Assembly: GCA_963965975.1 (NCBI GenBank)
Contig: OZ014418.1
Coordinates: 4,910,775-4,974,774, forward strand
DNA from: Xestospongia bergquistia
Lineage: Eukaryota; Porifera; Demospongiae; Haplosclerida; Petrosiidae
Direction of reading: 5' to 3'
Length of the DNA: 64,000 nt
Shown: piece by piece, positions 46,800-61,800 of the stretch
Layout: each line of letters starts with the position of its first letter
Position numbering within the stretch: the first letter of the stretch is position 1
Translations under genes and position numbers: made by a program
The notes under the pieces: model-generated
Seen by the model: the letters and a program-made list of their open reading frames with translations, nothing else
Told to the model about the DNA's origin: nothing
Databases searched by the model: none

Positions 46800-49080
46800 G
46801 ACTTTAGAGTGTTAATGCAAACTAACTTACAAAACTGTTAATAATAGTTTATTTATTTAGTCCCAAAGAGTCCTTTAGTCCAAGCTGTTTACTTTATAAA
46901 CTTCACTCAATAGTCTAAACCTTCTAAACACTTTAATTTAAAGACTTCATGTTGTTAATGCAAACCAACTTACTAAACTGTTAATAACAGTTTATTTAGT
47001 TAGCCCCATAGAGTCCTTTAGAATGAGCAGTTACTTTAAAAAACTGACTCAATAGTCTAAACCTTCTAAAGTCTTTAAATTAAAGACTTTAGGGTGTTAA
47101 TGCCAACAAACTTACTAAATTGTTTTTAGAAGTTTATTTATTTAGTCCCATAGAGTCCTTTAGACATATCAGTTTACTTTTCAAACTTCACTCAATAGTG
47201 TAAACCTTCTAAAGTCTTTAAATTAAAGACTTTAGAGTGTTAATGGAAACCAACTTACTAAACTGTTAATAGCAGTTAATTTAGTTATTATCATACAGTC
47301 TTTTAGACTGAGCAGTTTACTCTATAAACTTTACTCAATAGTCTAAACCTTCTAAAGTCTTTAAATTAAAGACTTTAGAGTGTTATCGCAAACTAACTTA
47401 CTAAACTGTTAATAACATTTTATTTAGTTAGTCACATAGAGTCCTTTAGACCGAGTTGTTTACTTTATAAACTTCACTCAAAAGTCTAAACCTCCTAAAC
47501 TTATTAATTTAAAGACTTCAAAGTGTTAATGCAAACCAACTTACTAAACTGTTATTAGCAGTTTAATTAGTCCCATAGAGTCCTTTAGAATGAGCATTTT
47601 TCTTTATAAAATTTACTCAACAGTCTTAACCTTCTAGTCTTTAAATGAAATATTTTAGAGTGTAAATGAAAACCAACTTACTAAACTGTTAATAACAGTT
47701 TATTTAGTTAGTTTCATAGAGTCCTTTAGACAGACCAGTTTAGTTCATAAAATTCACTCAATAGTCTAAACTTTCTAAACTCTTTAATTTAAAGACTTTA
47801 GAGTGTTAATGGAAACAAACTTCCTCAACTTTTAATAGCGGTTTATTTCTTTAGTCCCATAGAGTCCTTTAGATTGAGCAGTTTACTTTATAAACCTTAC
47901 TCAATAGTCTAAACCTTCTAAAGTCTTCAAATTAAAGACTTTAGAGGGTTAATGCAAACTAACTTACAAAACTGTTAATAATAGTTTATTTAGTTAGTCC
48001 CAAAGAGTCCTTTAGACCGAGCTGTTTACTTTATAAACTTTACTCAATAGTTTAAACCTTCTAAACTCTTTAATTTAAAGACTTCAGAGTGTTAATGCAA
48101 ACCAACTTACTAAACTGTTAATAACAGTTTATTTAGTTAGCCCCATAGAGTTCTTTAGAATGAGCAGTTTACTTTAAAAAACTGACTCAATAGTCTAAAC
48201 CTTCTAAAGTCTTTAAATTAAAGACTTTAGGGTGTTAATGCCAACCAACTTACTAAATTGTTAATAGAAGTTTATTTCGTTAGTCCCATAGAGTCCTTTC
48301 GACCTATCAGTTTACTTTACAAACTTCACTCAATAGTCTAAACCTTCTAAAATCTTTAAATTAAAGACTTTAGAGTGTTAATGGAAACCAACTTACTAAA
48401 CTGTTAATAGCAGTTTATTTAGCTAGTCCCATACAGTCTTTTAGACTGAGCAGTTTACTTTATAAACTTTACTCAATAGTCTAAACCCTTTAAAGTCTTT
48501 AAATTAAAGACTTTAGAGTGTTTTCGCAAACTAACTTACTAAACTGTTAATAACATTTTATTTAGTTAGTCCCATAGAGTCCTTTAGACCGAGTTGTTTA
48601 CTTTATAAACTTCACTCAAAAGTCTAAACCTTCTAAACTCTTTAATTTAAAGACTTCAAAGTGTTAATGCAAACCAACTTACTAAACTGTTATTAGCAGT
48701 TTAATTAGTCCCATAGAGTCCTTTAGAATGAGCAGTTTACTTTATAAAATTTACTCAAAAGACTAAACCTTCTAGTCTTTAAATGAAATATTTTAGAGTG
48801 TAAATGCAAACCAACATACTAAACTGTTAACAACAGTTTACTTAGTTAGTTTCATAGAGTACTTTAGACTGACCAGTTTACTTTACAAACTTCACTCAAT
48901 AGTCTAAACTTTCTAAACTCTTTAATTTAAAGACTTTAGAGTGTTAATGCAAACAAACTTACTGAACTTTTAATAGCGGTTTATTTCTTTAGTCCCATAG
49001 AGTCCTTTAGATTGAGCAGTTTACTTTATAAACATTACTCAATAGTCTAAACATTCTAAAGTCTTTCAATTAAAAACTTT
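46800..49080 (-). repeat. 8-monomer tandem unit (about 1,138 bp), two copies
   Basis: AGGGTGTTAATGCC lies at 47,091 and 48,229. Around it both copies have TTAATAACATTTTATTTAG with GAGTTGTTTAC, GTTATTAGCAGTTTAATTAG, CTTCTAGTCTTTAAATGAAA with ATATTTTAGAGTGTAAATG, and a GCGGTTTATTTCTTTAG monomer. The last marker falls near 47,838 and 48,976. The offset of 1,138-1,141 bp is eight monomers less a few bases. Confidence 0.75.
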
Positions 49081-51449
49081 AGAGTGTTAATGCAAACAAA
49101 CTTACTAAACTGTTAATTGCAGTTTATTTCTTTAGTCCCATAGAGTCCTTTAGACTGAGCTGTTAACTATATAAAATTTACTCAAAAGTTTAAACCTTCT
49201 AAAGTCTTTAAATTAAAGACTTTAGAGTGTTAATGCAAACCAACTTACTAAACTGTTAATAGCAGTTTATTTAGTTATTCCCATAGTGTCCTTTAGACCT
49301 ATCAGTTTACTTTCTAAACTTTACTCAATAGTTTAAACATTCTAAAGTCTTTAAATTAAAGACTTCAGAGTGTTAATGCAAACAAACTTACTAAACTGTT
49401 ATTAGCAGTTGAATTAGTTAGTCCCATAGAGCCCTTTAGAATGAGCAGTTTACTTATGAAATTTACTCAATAGTCTAAACCTTCTAAAGTCTTTAAATAA
49501 AAGGCTTTATAGTGTTAATGCAAACAAACTTGCTAAACTGTTAACTGCAGTTTATTTCTTTAGTCCCATAGAGTCCTTTAGACTGAGCAGTTTACTTTAT
49601 AAACTTTACTCAATAGTTTAAACCTTCTAAAGTCTTTAAATTAAAGACTTTAGAGTGTTAATGCAAACCAACTTACTAAACTGTTAATAGCAGTTTATTT
49701 AGTTAGTCCCATAGAGTCCTTTAGACCTATCACTTTACTTTACAAACTTCACGGAATAGTCTAATCCTTCTAAAGTCTTTAAATTAAAGACTTTAGAGGG
49801 TTAATGCAAACCAACTTACTAAACTAGTAATAACAGTTCATTTAGTTAGTTTCATAGAGTCCATTTAACTGACCAGTTTACTTTATAAACTTCACTCAAT
49901 AGTCGAAAATTTCAAAACTCTTTAGTTTAAAGACTTTAGAGTGTTAATGTAAACCAACTTACTGAACTTTTAATAGCAGTTTATTTCTTTAGTCCCATAG
50001 AGTCCTTTAGATTGAGCAGTTTACTTTATAAACGTTACTCAATATTTGAAACCTTCTAAGGTCTTTAAATTAAAGACTTTAGAGTGTTAATGCAAACAAA
50101 CTTACTAAACTGTTAATAGCAGTTCATTTAGTTAGTCCCATAGAGTCCTTTAGACCTATCAGTTTACTTTACAAACTTCACTCAATAGTCTAAACCTTCT
50201 AAAGTCTTAAATTAAAGACTTTAGAGGGTTAATGTAAACCAACTTACTAAACTGTTAATAGCAGTTTATTTCTTTAGTCCCTTAGAGTCCTTTAGACTGA
50301 GCAGTTTACTTTATAAACATTACTCAATAGTCTAAAGCTTCTAAAGTCTTTAATTTAAAGACTTTTGAGTGTTATTGCAAACCAACTTACTAAATTGTTA
50401 GCAGCAGTTTATTTAGTTAGTTTCATAGAGCCCTTTAGACTGAGCAGTTTACTTTATGAACTTCACTCAACACTATAAACCTTCTAAACTCTTTAATTTA
50501 AAGACTTCAGATTGTTAATGCAAACCAACTTACGAAATTGTTAATAACAGTTCATTTAATTAGTCCCGTAGAGTCATTTAGAATGTGCAGTTTACTTTAA
50601 AAAAATGACTCAATAGTCTAAACCATCTAAAGTCTTTAAATTAAAGACTTTAGAGTGTTTGTTCAAACGAACTTACTAAACTGTTAATAACAGTTTGTTT
50701 AGTTAGTTTCATAGAGTCCTTTAGACTGACCAGTTTACTTTATAAACATCGCTCAATAGTCTAAACCTTCTAAAGTCTTTAATTTAAAGACTTTAGAGTG
50801 TTAATGCAAACCATCTTACTGAACTGTTAATAGCAGTTCATTTCTTTAGTCTCATAGAGTCCTTTAGACTGAGCAGTCTACCTTATAAAAATCACACAAG
50901 AGTCTACACCTTCTAAAGTCTTTAAAATAAGGACTTTAAAGTGTTAATGCAAACCAACTTATTGAACTGTTAATAGCAGTTTATTTCTTTAGTCCCATAG
51001 AGTCCTTTAGGCTGAGCAGTTTACTTTATAAACTTTACACAATAGTTTAAACCTTCTAAAGTCTATAAGTCGAAGACTTTAGAGAGTTAATGCAAACCAA
51101 CTTACTAAACTGTTAATAGCAGTTAATTTAGTTAGTCCCATAGAGTCCTTTAGACCTATCAGTTTACTTTAAAATCTTCACTCAATAGTCTAAACCTTCT
51201 AAAGTCTTTAAATTAAAGACTTTAGAGGGTTAATGCAAACCAACTTACTAAACTGATAATAGCAGTTTATTTGTTTAGTCCCATAGAGTCCTTTAGACTG
51301 AGCAGTTTACTTTATAAACTTTACTCAATATCTAAACCTTCTAAAGTCTTTAAATTAAAGACTTTAGAGTGTTATCACAAACTAACTTACTAAACTGTTA
51401 ATAATAGTTTATTTAGTTAGTCCCATAGAGTCCTTTAGACCTATCAGTT

Positions 51450-53760
51450 TACTTTACAAAATTCACTCAATAGTCTAAACCTTCTAAAGTCTTTAAATTA
51501 AAGACTTTAGAGCGTTAATGCAAACCAACTTACTAAACTGTTAAAAGCAGTTTATTTCTTTAGTCCCATAGAGTCCTTTAGACTGAGCAGTTTTATTTAT
51601 AAACTTTACTCAATAGTCTAAATCTTATAAAGTATTTAAATTAAAGACTTTAGAGTGTTAATGCAAAATAACTTACAAAACTGTTAATAATAGTTTATTT
51701 AGTTAGCCCCAAAGAGTCCATTAGACCGAGCTGTTTACTTTATAAACTTCACTCAATAGTCTAAACCCTCTAAAATCTTTAATTTAAAGACTTCAGAGTG
51801 TTAATGCCAACGAACTTACTAAACTGTTAATAACAGTTTATTTAGTTAGCCCAATAGAGTCCTTTAGAATGAGCAGTTTACATTAAAAAACTGACTCAAT
51901 AGTCTAAACATTCTAAAGTCTTTAATTTAAAGACTTTAGAGTCTTAATGCAAACCAACTTACTAAACTGTTAACAGCAGTTTATTTATTTAGTTTCAAAG
52001 AGTCCTTTAGACTGACCAGTTTACTTTATAAACTTCGCTCAATAGTCTAAACCTTCTAAAGTCTTTAATTTAAAGACTTTAGAGTGTTAATGCAAACGAA
52101 CTTACTAAACTGTTAATAACAGTTTATTTAGTTAGTTTCATAGAGTCTTTTAGACTGACCAGTTTAATTTATAAACCTCGCTCAATAGTCTAAACATTCT
52201 AAAGTCTTTAATTTAAAGACTTTAGATTGTTAATGCAAACCAACTTACTGAACTGTTAATAGCAGTTTATTTCTTTAGTCCCATAGTGTCCTTTAGACTG
52301 AGCAGTTTACTTTATAAACTATACTCAATAGTTTAAACCTTCTAAAGTCTTTAAATTAAAGACTTTAGAGTGTTAGTGAAAACCTACTTACTAAACTGTT
52401 AATAGCAGTTAATTTAGTTAGTCCCATAGAGTCCTTTAGACCTATCAGTTTACTTTACAAACTTCACTCAATAGTCTAAACCTTCTAAAGTCTTTAAATT
52501 AAAGACTTTAGAGTGTTAATGCAAACGAACTTACTAAACTGTTAATAACATTTTGTTTAGTTAGTCCCATAGTGTCCTTTAGACCTATTAGCTTACTTTA
52601 TAAACTTTACTCAATAGTTTAAACCTTCTAAAGTCTTTAAATTAAAGACTTCAGAGTGTTAATGCAAACCAACTTACTAAACTGTTAATAGCAGTTTATT
52701 TCATTAGTCCCATAGAGTCCTTTAGACTGAGTAGTTTTATTTATAAACTTTACTCAATAGTCTAAACCTTATAGAGTCTTTAAATTAAAGACTTTAGAGT
52801 GTTAATGCAAAATAACTTACAAAACTGTTAATAATAGTTTATTTAGTTAGCCCCAAAGAGTCCATTAGACCGAGCTGTTTACTTTATAAACTTCACTCAA
52901 TAGTCTAAACCCTCTAAACTCTTTAATTTAAAGACTTCAGAGTGTTAATGCCAACAAACTTACTAAACAGTTAATAACAGTTTATTTAGTTAGCCCAATA
53001 GAGTCCTTTAGAATGAGCAGTTTACATTAAAAAAATGACTCAATAGTCTAAACCTTCTAAAGTCTTTAATTTAAAGACTTTAGAGTCTTAATGCAAACAA
53101 ACTTACTAAACTGTTAACAGCAGTTTGTTTAGTTAGTTTCAAAGAGTCCTTTAGACTGACCAGTTTACTTTATAAACTTCGCTCAATAGTCTAAACCTTC
53201 TAAAGTCTTTAATTTAAAGACTTTAGAGTGTTAATGCAAACGAACTTACTAAACTGTTAATAACAGTTTATTTAGTTAGTTTCATAGAGTCCTTTAGACT
53301 GACCAGTTTACTTTATAAACTTCGCTCAATAGTCTAAACCTTCTAAAGTCTTTAATTTAAAGACTTTAGAGTGTTAATGCAAACCAACTTACTGAACTGT
53401 TAATAGCAGTTTATTTCTTTAGTCCCATAGTGTTCTTTAGACTGAGCAGTTTACTTTATAAACTATACTCAATAGTTTAAACCTTCTAAAGTCTTTAAAT
53501 TAAAGTCTTTAGAGTGTTAATGCAAACCAACTTACTAAACTGTTAATAGCAGTTAATTTAGTTAGTCCCATAGAGTCCTTTAGACCTATCAGTTTACTTT
53601 ACAAACTTCACTCAATAGTCTAAACCTTCTAAAGTCTTTAAATTAAAGACTTTAGAGTGTTAATGCAAATGAACTTACTAAACTGTTAATAACAGTTTGT
53701 TTAGTTAGTCCGATAGTGTACTTTAGACCTATCAGCTTACTTTATAAACTTTATTCAATA
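51450..53760 (-). repeat. 8-monomer tandem unit (1,144 bp), two copies
   Basis: ATGCAAAATAACTTAC lies at 51,661 and 52,805. TTAGTCC(C/G)ATAGTGT lies at 52,561 and 53,705. Both pairs are 1,144 bp apart. Between them both copies hold the same ordered monomers: GCCCCAAAGAGTCCATTAG, TTAGCCCAATAG, GTTTCAAAGAGTCC, then monomers with TTCGCTCAATAG, and CATAGTGT with AACTATACTC. The two copies are close, with scattered single-base differences. Part of the unit reappears near 61,080-61,560. Confidence 0.75.
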
Positions 53761-54379
53761 GTTTAAACCTTCTAAAGTCTTTAAATTAAAGACTTCAGAG
53801 TGTTAATGCAAACCAACTTACTAAACTGTTATAAGCAGTTGAATTAGTTAGTCCCATAGAGCCCTTTAGAATGAGCAGTTTATTTTATGAAATTTACTCA
53901 ATAGTCTAAACTTTCTAAAGTCTTTAAATTAAAGGCTTTAGAGTGTAAATGCAAACCAACTTACTAAACTGTTAATAACAGTTTATTTAGTTAGCTTCAT
54001 AGAGTCCTTTAGACTGACCAGTTTACTTTATAAACTTCGCTCAATAGTCTAAACCTTCTAAAGTCTTTAATTTAAAGACTTTAGAGTGTTAATGCAAACG
54101 AACTTACTAAACTGTTATTAACAGTTTATTTAGTTAGTTTTATAGAGTCCTTTAGACTGACCAGTTTACTTTATAAACTTCGCTCAATAGTCTAAACCTT
54201 CTAAAGTCTTTAATTTAAAGACTTTAGAGTGTTAATGCAAACCAACTTACTGAACTTTTAATAGCAGTTTATTTCTTTAGTCCCATAGTGTTCTTTAGAC
54301 TGAGCAGTTTACTTTATAAACTATACTCAATAGTTTAAACCTTCTAAAGTCTTTAAATTAAAGACTTTATTGTGTTAAT

Positions 54380-55800
54380 GCAAACCAACTTACTAAACTA
54401 GTAATAACAGTTTATTTAGTTAGTTTCAAAGAGTCCATTAGACTGACCAGTTTACTTTATAAACTGCACTCAATAGTCGAAAATTTCAAAACTCTTTAAT
54501 TTAAAGACTTTAGAGTGTTAATGTAAACCAACTTACTGAACTTTTAATAGCAGTTTATTTCTTTAGTCCCATAGAGTCCCTTAGATTGAGCAGTTTACTT
54601 TATAAACTTTACTCAATAGTCTAAACCTTCTAAAGTCTTTAAATTAAAGGTTTTGGAGTGGTAATGCAAACCAACTTACTAAACTGTTAATAGCAGTTTA
54701 TTTCTTGAGTCCCATAGAGTCCTTTAAACTGAGCAGTTTACTTTATAAACTTTACTCAATAGTTTAAACCTTCTAAAGTCTTTAATTAACGACTTTAGAG
54801 TGTTAATGCAAACCAACTTACTAAACTGTTAATAGCAGTTTATTTGGTTAGTCCCATAGATTTCTTTAGACTGAGCAGTTTACTTTACAAAATTCACTGA
54901 ATAGTCTAAACCTTCTAAAGTCTTAAATTAAAGACTTTAGAGGGTTAATGCAAACAAACTTACTAATCTGTTAATAGCAGTTTATTTCTTTACTCCCATA
55001 GAGTCCTTTAGACTGAGCAGTTTACTTTATCAACATTACTCAATAGTCTAAACCTTCTAAAGTCTTTAAATTAAAGACTTTAGAGTGTTATCACAAACTA
55101 ACTTACTAAACTGTTAGTAATAGTTTATTTAGTTAGTCCCATAGAGTCCTTTAGACCTATCAGTTTACTTTACAAACTTCACTCAATAGTCTAAAGCTTC
55201 TAAAGTCTTTAATTTAAAGACTTTTGAGTGTTATTGCAAACCAACTTACTAAACTGTTAACAGCAGTTTATTTAGTTAGTTTCATAGAGCCCTTTAGACT
55301 GAGCTGTTTACTTTATAAACTTCACTCAATACTCTAAACCTTCTAAACTCTTTAATTTAAAGACTTCAGAGTGTTAATGGAAACCAACTTACGAAATTGT
55401 TAATAACAGTTCATTTAGTTAGTCCCATAGAGTCATTTATAATGTGCAGTTTACTTTATAAAGCTGACTCAATAGTCTAAACCATCTAAAGTCTTTAAAT
55501 TAAAGACTTTAGAGTGTTAATGCAAACGAACTTACTAAACTGTTAATAACAGTTTATTTATTTAGTTTCATATAGTCCTTTAGACTGACCAGTTTACTTT
55601 ATAAACTTCGCTCAATAGTCTAAACCTTCTAAAGTCTTTAATTTAAAGACTTTAGAGTGTTAATGCAAACCATCTTACTGAACTGTTAATAGCAGTTCAT
55701 TTCTTTAGTCCCATAGAGTCCTTTAGACTGAGCAGTCTACCTTATAAAATTTACTCAATAGTCTAAACCTTCTAAAGTCTTTAAATTAAAGACTTTAAAG
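54380..55800 (-). repeat. Segment duplicated at about 56,950-58,330 (offset 2,570)
   Basis: Shared markers are GTCGAAAATTTCAAAAC, AAAGGTTTTGGAGTG (TTTTGGAGTG at 54,651 and 57,221), TTACTCCCATAG with TTATCAACATTACTC, GTTAGTAATAG, and AGTCATTTATAATGTGC (55,431 and 58,002). The offset is 2,570-2,571 bp, 18 monomers. An older relative of the same series starts near 49,810 (AGTCGAAAAT at 49,901) and runs to about 50,950 with different spacing. Near the end, the copy at 58.3 kb lacks a monomer that is present at 55.8 kb. Confidence 0.75.
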
Positions 55801-58800
55801 TGTTAATGCAAACCAACTTACTAAACTGTTAATAGCAGTTTATTTCTTTAGTCCCATAGAGTCCTTTAGACTGAGCAGTTTACTTTATAAACTTTACTCA
55901 ATAGTTTAAACCTTCTAAAGTCTTTAAATCGAAGACTTTAGAGAGTTAATGCAAACCAACTTACTAAACTGTTAATAGCGGTTTATTTCTTTAGTCCCAT
56001 AGAGTCCTTTAGATTGAGCATTTTACTTTATAAACATTACTCAATAGTCTAAACCTTCTAAAGTCTTTAAATTAAAAACTTTAGAGTGTTAATGCAAACC
56101 AACTTACTAAACTGTTAATAGCAGTTTATTTCTTTAGTCCCATTGAGTCCTTTAGACTGAGCAGTTTACTTTATAAACATTACTCAAAAGTTTAAACCTT
56201 CTAAAGTCTTTAAATTAAAGACTTTAGAGTGTTAATGCAAACCAACTTGCTAAACTGTTAATAGCAGTTTATTTACTTAGTCCCATAGTGTCCTTTAGCC
56301 CTATCTGTTTACTTTATAAACTTTACTCAATAGTTTAAACTTTCTAAAGTCTTTAAATTAAAGACTTCAGAGTGTTATGCAAACCAACTTGCTAAACTGT
56401 TATTAGCAGTTTAATTAGTTAGTCCCATAGAGCCCTTTAGAATGAGCAATTTTTTTAATGAAATTTACTCAATAGTCTAAACATTCTAAAGTGTTTAAAT
56501 TAAAGGCTTTAGAGTGTTAATGCAAACAAACTTGCTAAACTTTTAACAGCAGTTTATTTACTTAGATTCATGGAGTCCTTTAGACTGAGCTTTTTACTTT
56601 ATAAACTTCACTCAATAGTCTAAACCTTCTAAAGTCTTTAAATTAAAGACTTTAGAGTGTTTATGCAAACCAACTTACTAAACTGTCAATAGCATTTGAT
56701 TTCTTTAGTCCCATAGAGTCCTTTCAACTGAGCATTTTACTTTATAATTTTACTCAATAGTCTAAACCTTCTAAACTCTTTAAATTAAAGACTTTAGAGT
56801 GTTAATGCAAACCAACTTACTAAACTGTTAATAGCAGTTTATTTAGTTAGTCCCATTGAGTCCTTTAGACCTATCAGTTTACTTTAAAAACTTCACTCAA
56901 TAGTCTAATCCTTCTAAAGTCTTTAAATTAAAGACTTTAGAGGGTTAATGCAAACCAACTTACTAAACTAGTAATAACATTTTATTTAATTAGTTTCAAA
57001 GAGTCCATTAGACTGACCAGTTTACTTTATAAACAGCATTCAATAGTCGAAAATTTCAAAACTCTTTAATTTAAAGACTTTAGAGTGTTAATGTAAACCA
57101 ACTTACTGATCTTTTAATAGCAGTTTATTTCTTTAGTCCCATAGAGTCCTTTAGATTGAGCAGTTTACTTTATAAACTTTACTCAATAGTCTAAACCTTC
57201 TAAAGTCTTTAAATTAAAGGTTTTGGAGTGTTAATGCAAACCAACTTACTAAACTGTTAATAGCAGTTTATTTCTTTAGTCCCATAGAGTCCTTTAAACT
57301 GAGCAGTTTACTTTATAAACTTTACTCAATAGTTTAAACCTTCTAAAGTCTTTAAATTAAAGACTTTAGAGTGTTAATGCAAACCAACTTACTAAACTGT
57401 TAATAGCAGTTAATTTAGTTAGTCCCATAGAGTCCTTTAGACTGAGCAGTTGACTTTACAAAATTCACTGAATAGTCTAAACCTTCTAAAGTCTTAAATT
57501 AAAGACTTTAGAGGGTTAATGCAAACCAACTTACTAAACTGTTAATAGCAGTTTATTTCTTTACTCCCATAGAGTCCTTTAGACTGAGCAGTTTACTTTA
57601 TCAACATTACTCAATAGTCTAAACCTTCTAAAGTCTTTAAATTAAAGACTTTAGAGTGTTATCACAAACTAACTTACTAAACTGTTAGTAATAGTTTGTT
57701 TAGTTAGTCCCATAGAGTCCATTAGACCTATCAGTTTACTTTACAAACTTCACTCAATAGTCTAAAGCTTCTAAAGTCTTTAATTTAAAGACTTTTGAGT
57801 GTTATTGCAAACCAACTTACTAAACTGTTAACACCAGTTTATTTAGTTAGTTTCATAGAGCCCTTTAGACTGAGCTGTTTACTTTATAAACTTCACTCAA
57901 TTCTCTAAACCTTCTAAACTTTTTAATTTAAAGACTTCAGAGTGTTAATCCAAACCAACTTACGAAATTGTTAATAACAGTTCATTTAGTTAGTCCCATA
58001 GAGTCATTTATAATGTGCAGTTTACTTTTTAAAGCTGACTCAATAGTCTAAACCATCTAAAGTCTTTAAATTAAAGACTTTAGAGTGTTAATGCAAACGA
58101 ACTTACTAAACTGTTAATAACAGTTTATTTATTTAGTTTCATAGAGTCCTTTAGACTGACCAGTTTACTTTATAAACTTCGCTCAATAGTCTAAACCTTC
58201 TAAAGTCTTTAATTTAAAGACTTTAGAGTGTTAATGCAAACCATCCTACTGAACTGTTAATAGCAGTTCATTTCTTTAGTCCTATAGAGTCCTTTAGACT
58301 GAGCATCTACCTTATAAATATTTACTCAATAGTCTAAACCTTCTAAAGTCTTTAAATCGAAGACTTTAGAGAGTTAATGCAAACCAACTTACTAAACTGT
58401 TAATAGCAGTTAATTTAGTTATTCCCATAGAGTCCCTTAGACCAATCAGTTTACTTTACAAAGTTCACTGAATAGTCTAAACCTTCTAAAGTTTTTAAAT
58501 TAAAGACTTTAGAGGGTTAATGCAAACCAACTTACTAAACTGTTAATAGCAGTTTATTTCTTTAGTCCCATAGAGTCCTTTAGACCTATCAGTTTACTTT
58601 ACAAACTTCACTCAAATAGTCTAAAGCTTCCAAAGTCTTTAATTTAAAGACTTTTGAGTGTTAATGCAAACCTACTTACTAAAGTGTTCACAGCAGTTTA
58701 TTTAGTTAGTTTCATAGTGCCCTTTAGACTGAGCTGTTTACTTTATAAAATTCAGTCAATACTCTAAACCTTTTAAAGTCTTTAAATTAAAGACTTTAGA

Positions 58801-61800
58801 GCGTTTATGCAAACCAACTTACTAAACTGTTAATAGCAGTTTATTTCTTTAGTCCCATAGAGTCCTTTAGACTGAGCAGTTTACTTTATAAACTTTACTC
58901 AATAGTCTAAGCCTTCTAAAGTCTTTAAATTAAAGAGTTTAGAGTGTTAATGCAAACAAACTTATAAAACTGTTAATAATAGTTTATTTAGTTTGTCCCA
59001 AAGAGTCCTTTAGACCAAGCTGTTTACCTTATAAACTTCACTCAATCGTCTAAACCTCCAAAACTCTTTAATTTAAAGACTTTAGAGTGTTAATGTAAAC
59101 CAACTTATTGAACTTTTAATAGCAGCTTATTTCTTTAGTCCCATAGAGACATTTAGATTGAGCAGTTTACTTTATAAACTTTAATCAATAGTCTAAACCT
59201 TCTAAAGTCTTAAATTTAAAGACTTTAGAGTGTTAATGCAAACCAACTTACTGAACTGTTAATAGCGGTTTATTTCTTTTGTCCCATAGAGTCCCTTAAA
59301 CTGAGCAGTTTACTTTATAAACTTTACTTAATAGTTTAAACCTTCTAAAGTCTTTAAATTAAAGACTTTAGAGTGTTAATGCAAACCAACTTATTTAACT
59401 TTTAATAGCAGTATATTTAGTTAGTCTCATAGAGTCCTTTAGGCCTATCAGTTTACTTTACAAACTTCACTCAATAGTCTAAATCTTCTAAAGTCTTAAA
59501 TTAAAGACTTTAGGGGGTTAATGCAAACAAACTTAGTAAACTGTTAATAGCAGTTTACTTCTTTAGTCCCATAGAGTCCTTTAGACTGAGCAGTTTACTT
59601 TATAAGCTTTACTCAATAGTCTAAACCTTCTAAAGTCTTTAAATGAAAGACTTTAGAGTGTTATCACAAACTAACTTACTAAACTGAATATAATAGTTTA
59701 TTTAGTTAGTCCCATACAGTCCTTTAGACATATCAGTTTACTTTACAAACATCACTCAATACTCTAAAGCTTCTAAAGTCTTTAATTTAAAGACTTTTGA
59801 GTGTTAATGCGAACCAACTTACTAAACTGTTAACAGCAGTTTATTTATTTAGTTTCATAGAGCCCTTTAGACTGAGCTGTTAACTTTATAAACTTCACTC
59901 AATACTCTAAACCTTCTAAACTCTTTAATTTAAAGACTTCAGAGTGTTAATGCAAAACAACTTACTAAATTGTTAATAACAGTTCATTTAGTTAGCCCGA
60001 TAGAGTCTTTTAGAATGAGCAGTTTACTTTAAAAAATTGACTCAATAGTCTAAACCATCTAAAGTCTTTAAATTAAAGAGTTTAGAGTGTTAATGCAAAC
60101 GAAATTACTAAACTGTTAATAACATTTTATTTATTTAGTTTAATAGAGTCCTTTAGACTGACCAGTTTACTCTATAAACTTCGCTCAATAGTCTAAACCT
60201 TCTAAATCTTCAATTTAAAGAGTTTAGAGTGTTAATGCAAAACAACTTACTAAACTGTTAATAGCAGTTCATTTCTTTAGTCCTATAGAGTCCTTTAGAC
60301 TGAGCAGTCTACCTTATAAACTTTACTCAATAGTCTAAACCTTTTAAAGTCTTTAAATTAAAGACTTTAAAGGGTTAATGCAAGCCAACTTACTGAACTG
60401 TTAATAGCAGTTTATTTCTTTAGTCCGATAGAGTCCTTTAGACTGAGCAGTTTACTTTATAAACTTTGCTCAATAGTTTAAACCTTCTAAAGTCTTTAAA
60501 TCAAAGACTTTAGAGAGTTAATGCAAACCAACTTACTAAACTGTTAATAACAGTTAATTTAGTTAGTCCCATTGAGTCCTTTAGACCTATCAGTTAACTT
60601 TACAAACTTCACTCAATAGTCTAAACCTTCTAAAGTCTTTAAATTAAAGACTTTAGAGGGTTAACGCTAACAAACTTACTAAACTGTTAATAGCAGTTTA
60701 TTTGTTTAGTCCCATAGAGTCCTTTAGACTGAGCAGTTTACTTCATAAACTTTACTCAATAGTCTAAACCTTTTAAAGTCTTTAAATTAAAGACTTTAAA
60801 GGGTTATCACAGACTAACTTACTAAACTGTTAATAATAGTTTATTTAGTTAGTCGCATAGAGTTTTTTAGACCTATCAGTTTACTTTACAAAATTCACTC
60901 AATAGTCTAATCCTTCTAAAGTCTTTAAATTAAGGACTTTAGAGCGTTAATCTAAACCAACTTACTAAACTGTTAATAGCAGTTTATTTCTTTAGTCCCA
61001 TAGAGTCCCTTTGACTGAGCAGTTTCCTTTATAAACTTTACTCAATAGTCTAAACCTTATAAAGTCTTTAAATTAAAGACTTTAGAGTGTTAATGCAAAA
61101 TAACTTACAAAACTGTTAATAATAGTTTATTTATTCAGTCCCAAAGAGTCCTTTAGACCGAGCTGTTTGCTTTATAAACTTCACTCAATAGTCTAAACCT
61201 TCTAAACTCTTTAATTTAAAGACTTCAGAGTGTTAATGCAAACCAACTTACTAAACTGTTAATAACAGTTTATTTAGTTAGCCCAATAGAGTCCTTTAGA
61301 ATGAGCAGTCTACATTAAAAAACTGACTCAACAGTCTAAACCTTCTAAAGTCTTTAATTTAAAGACTTTAGAGTCTTAATGCAAACCAACTTAGTAAACT
61401 GTTAACAGCAGTTTATTTAGTTAGTTTCAAAGAGTCCTTTAGACTGACCATTTTACTTTATAAACTTCGCTCAATTGTCTAAACCTTCTAAAGTCTTTAA
61501 TTTAAAGACTTAAGAGTGTTAATTCACACCAACTTAATGAACTGTTAATAGCAGTTTATTTCTTTAGTCCCTTAGAGTCCTTTAGACTGAGCTGTTTACT
61601 TTATAAACTTTACTCAATAGTCTAAACCTTCTAAAGTCTTTAAATTAAAGACTTTAGAGTGTTATCACAGACTAACTTACTAAACTGTTAATAATAGTTT
61701 ATTCAATTAGTCCCATAGAGTCCCTTAGACCTATCAGTTTACTTTACAAACTTCACTCAATAGTCTAAACCTTCTAAAGTCTTTAAATTAAAGACTTTAG

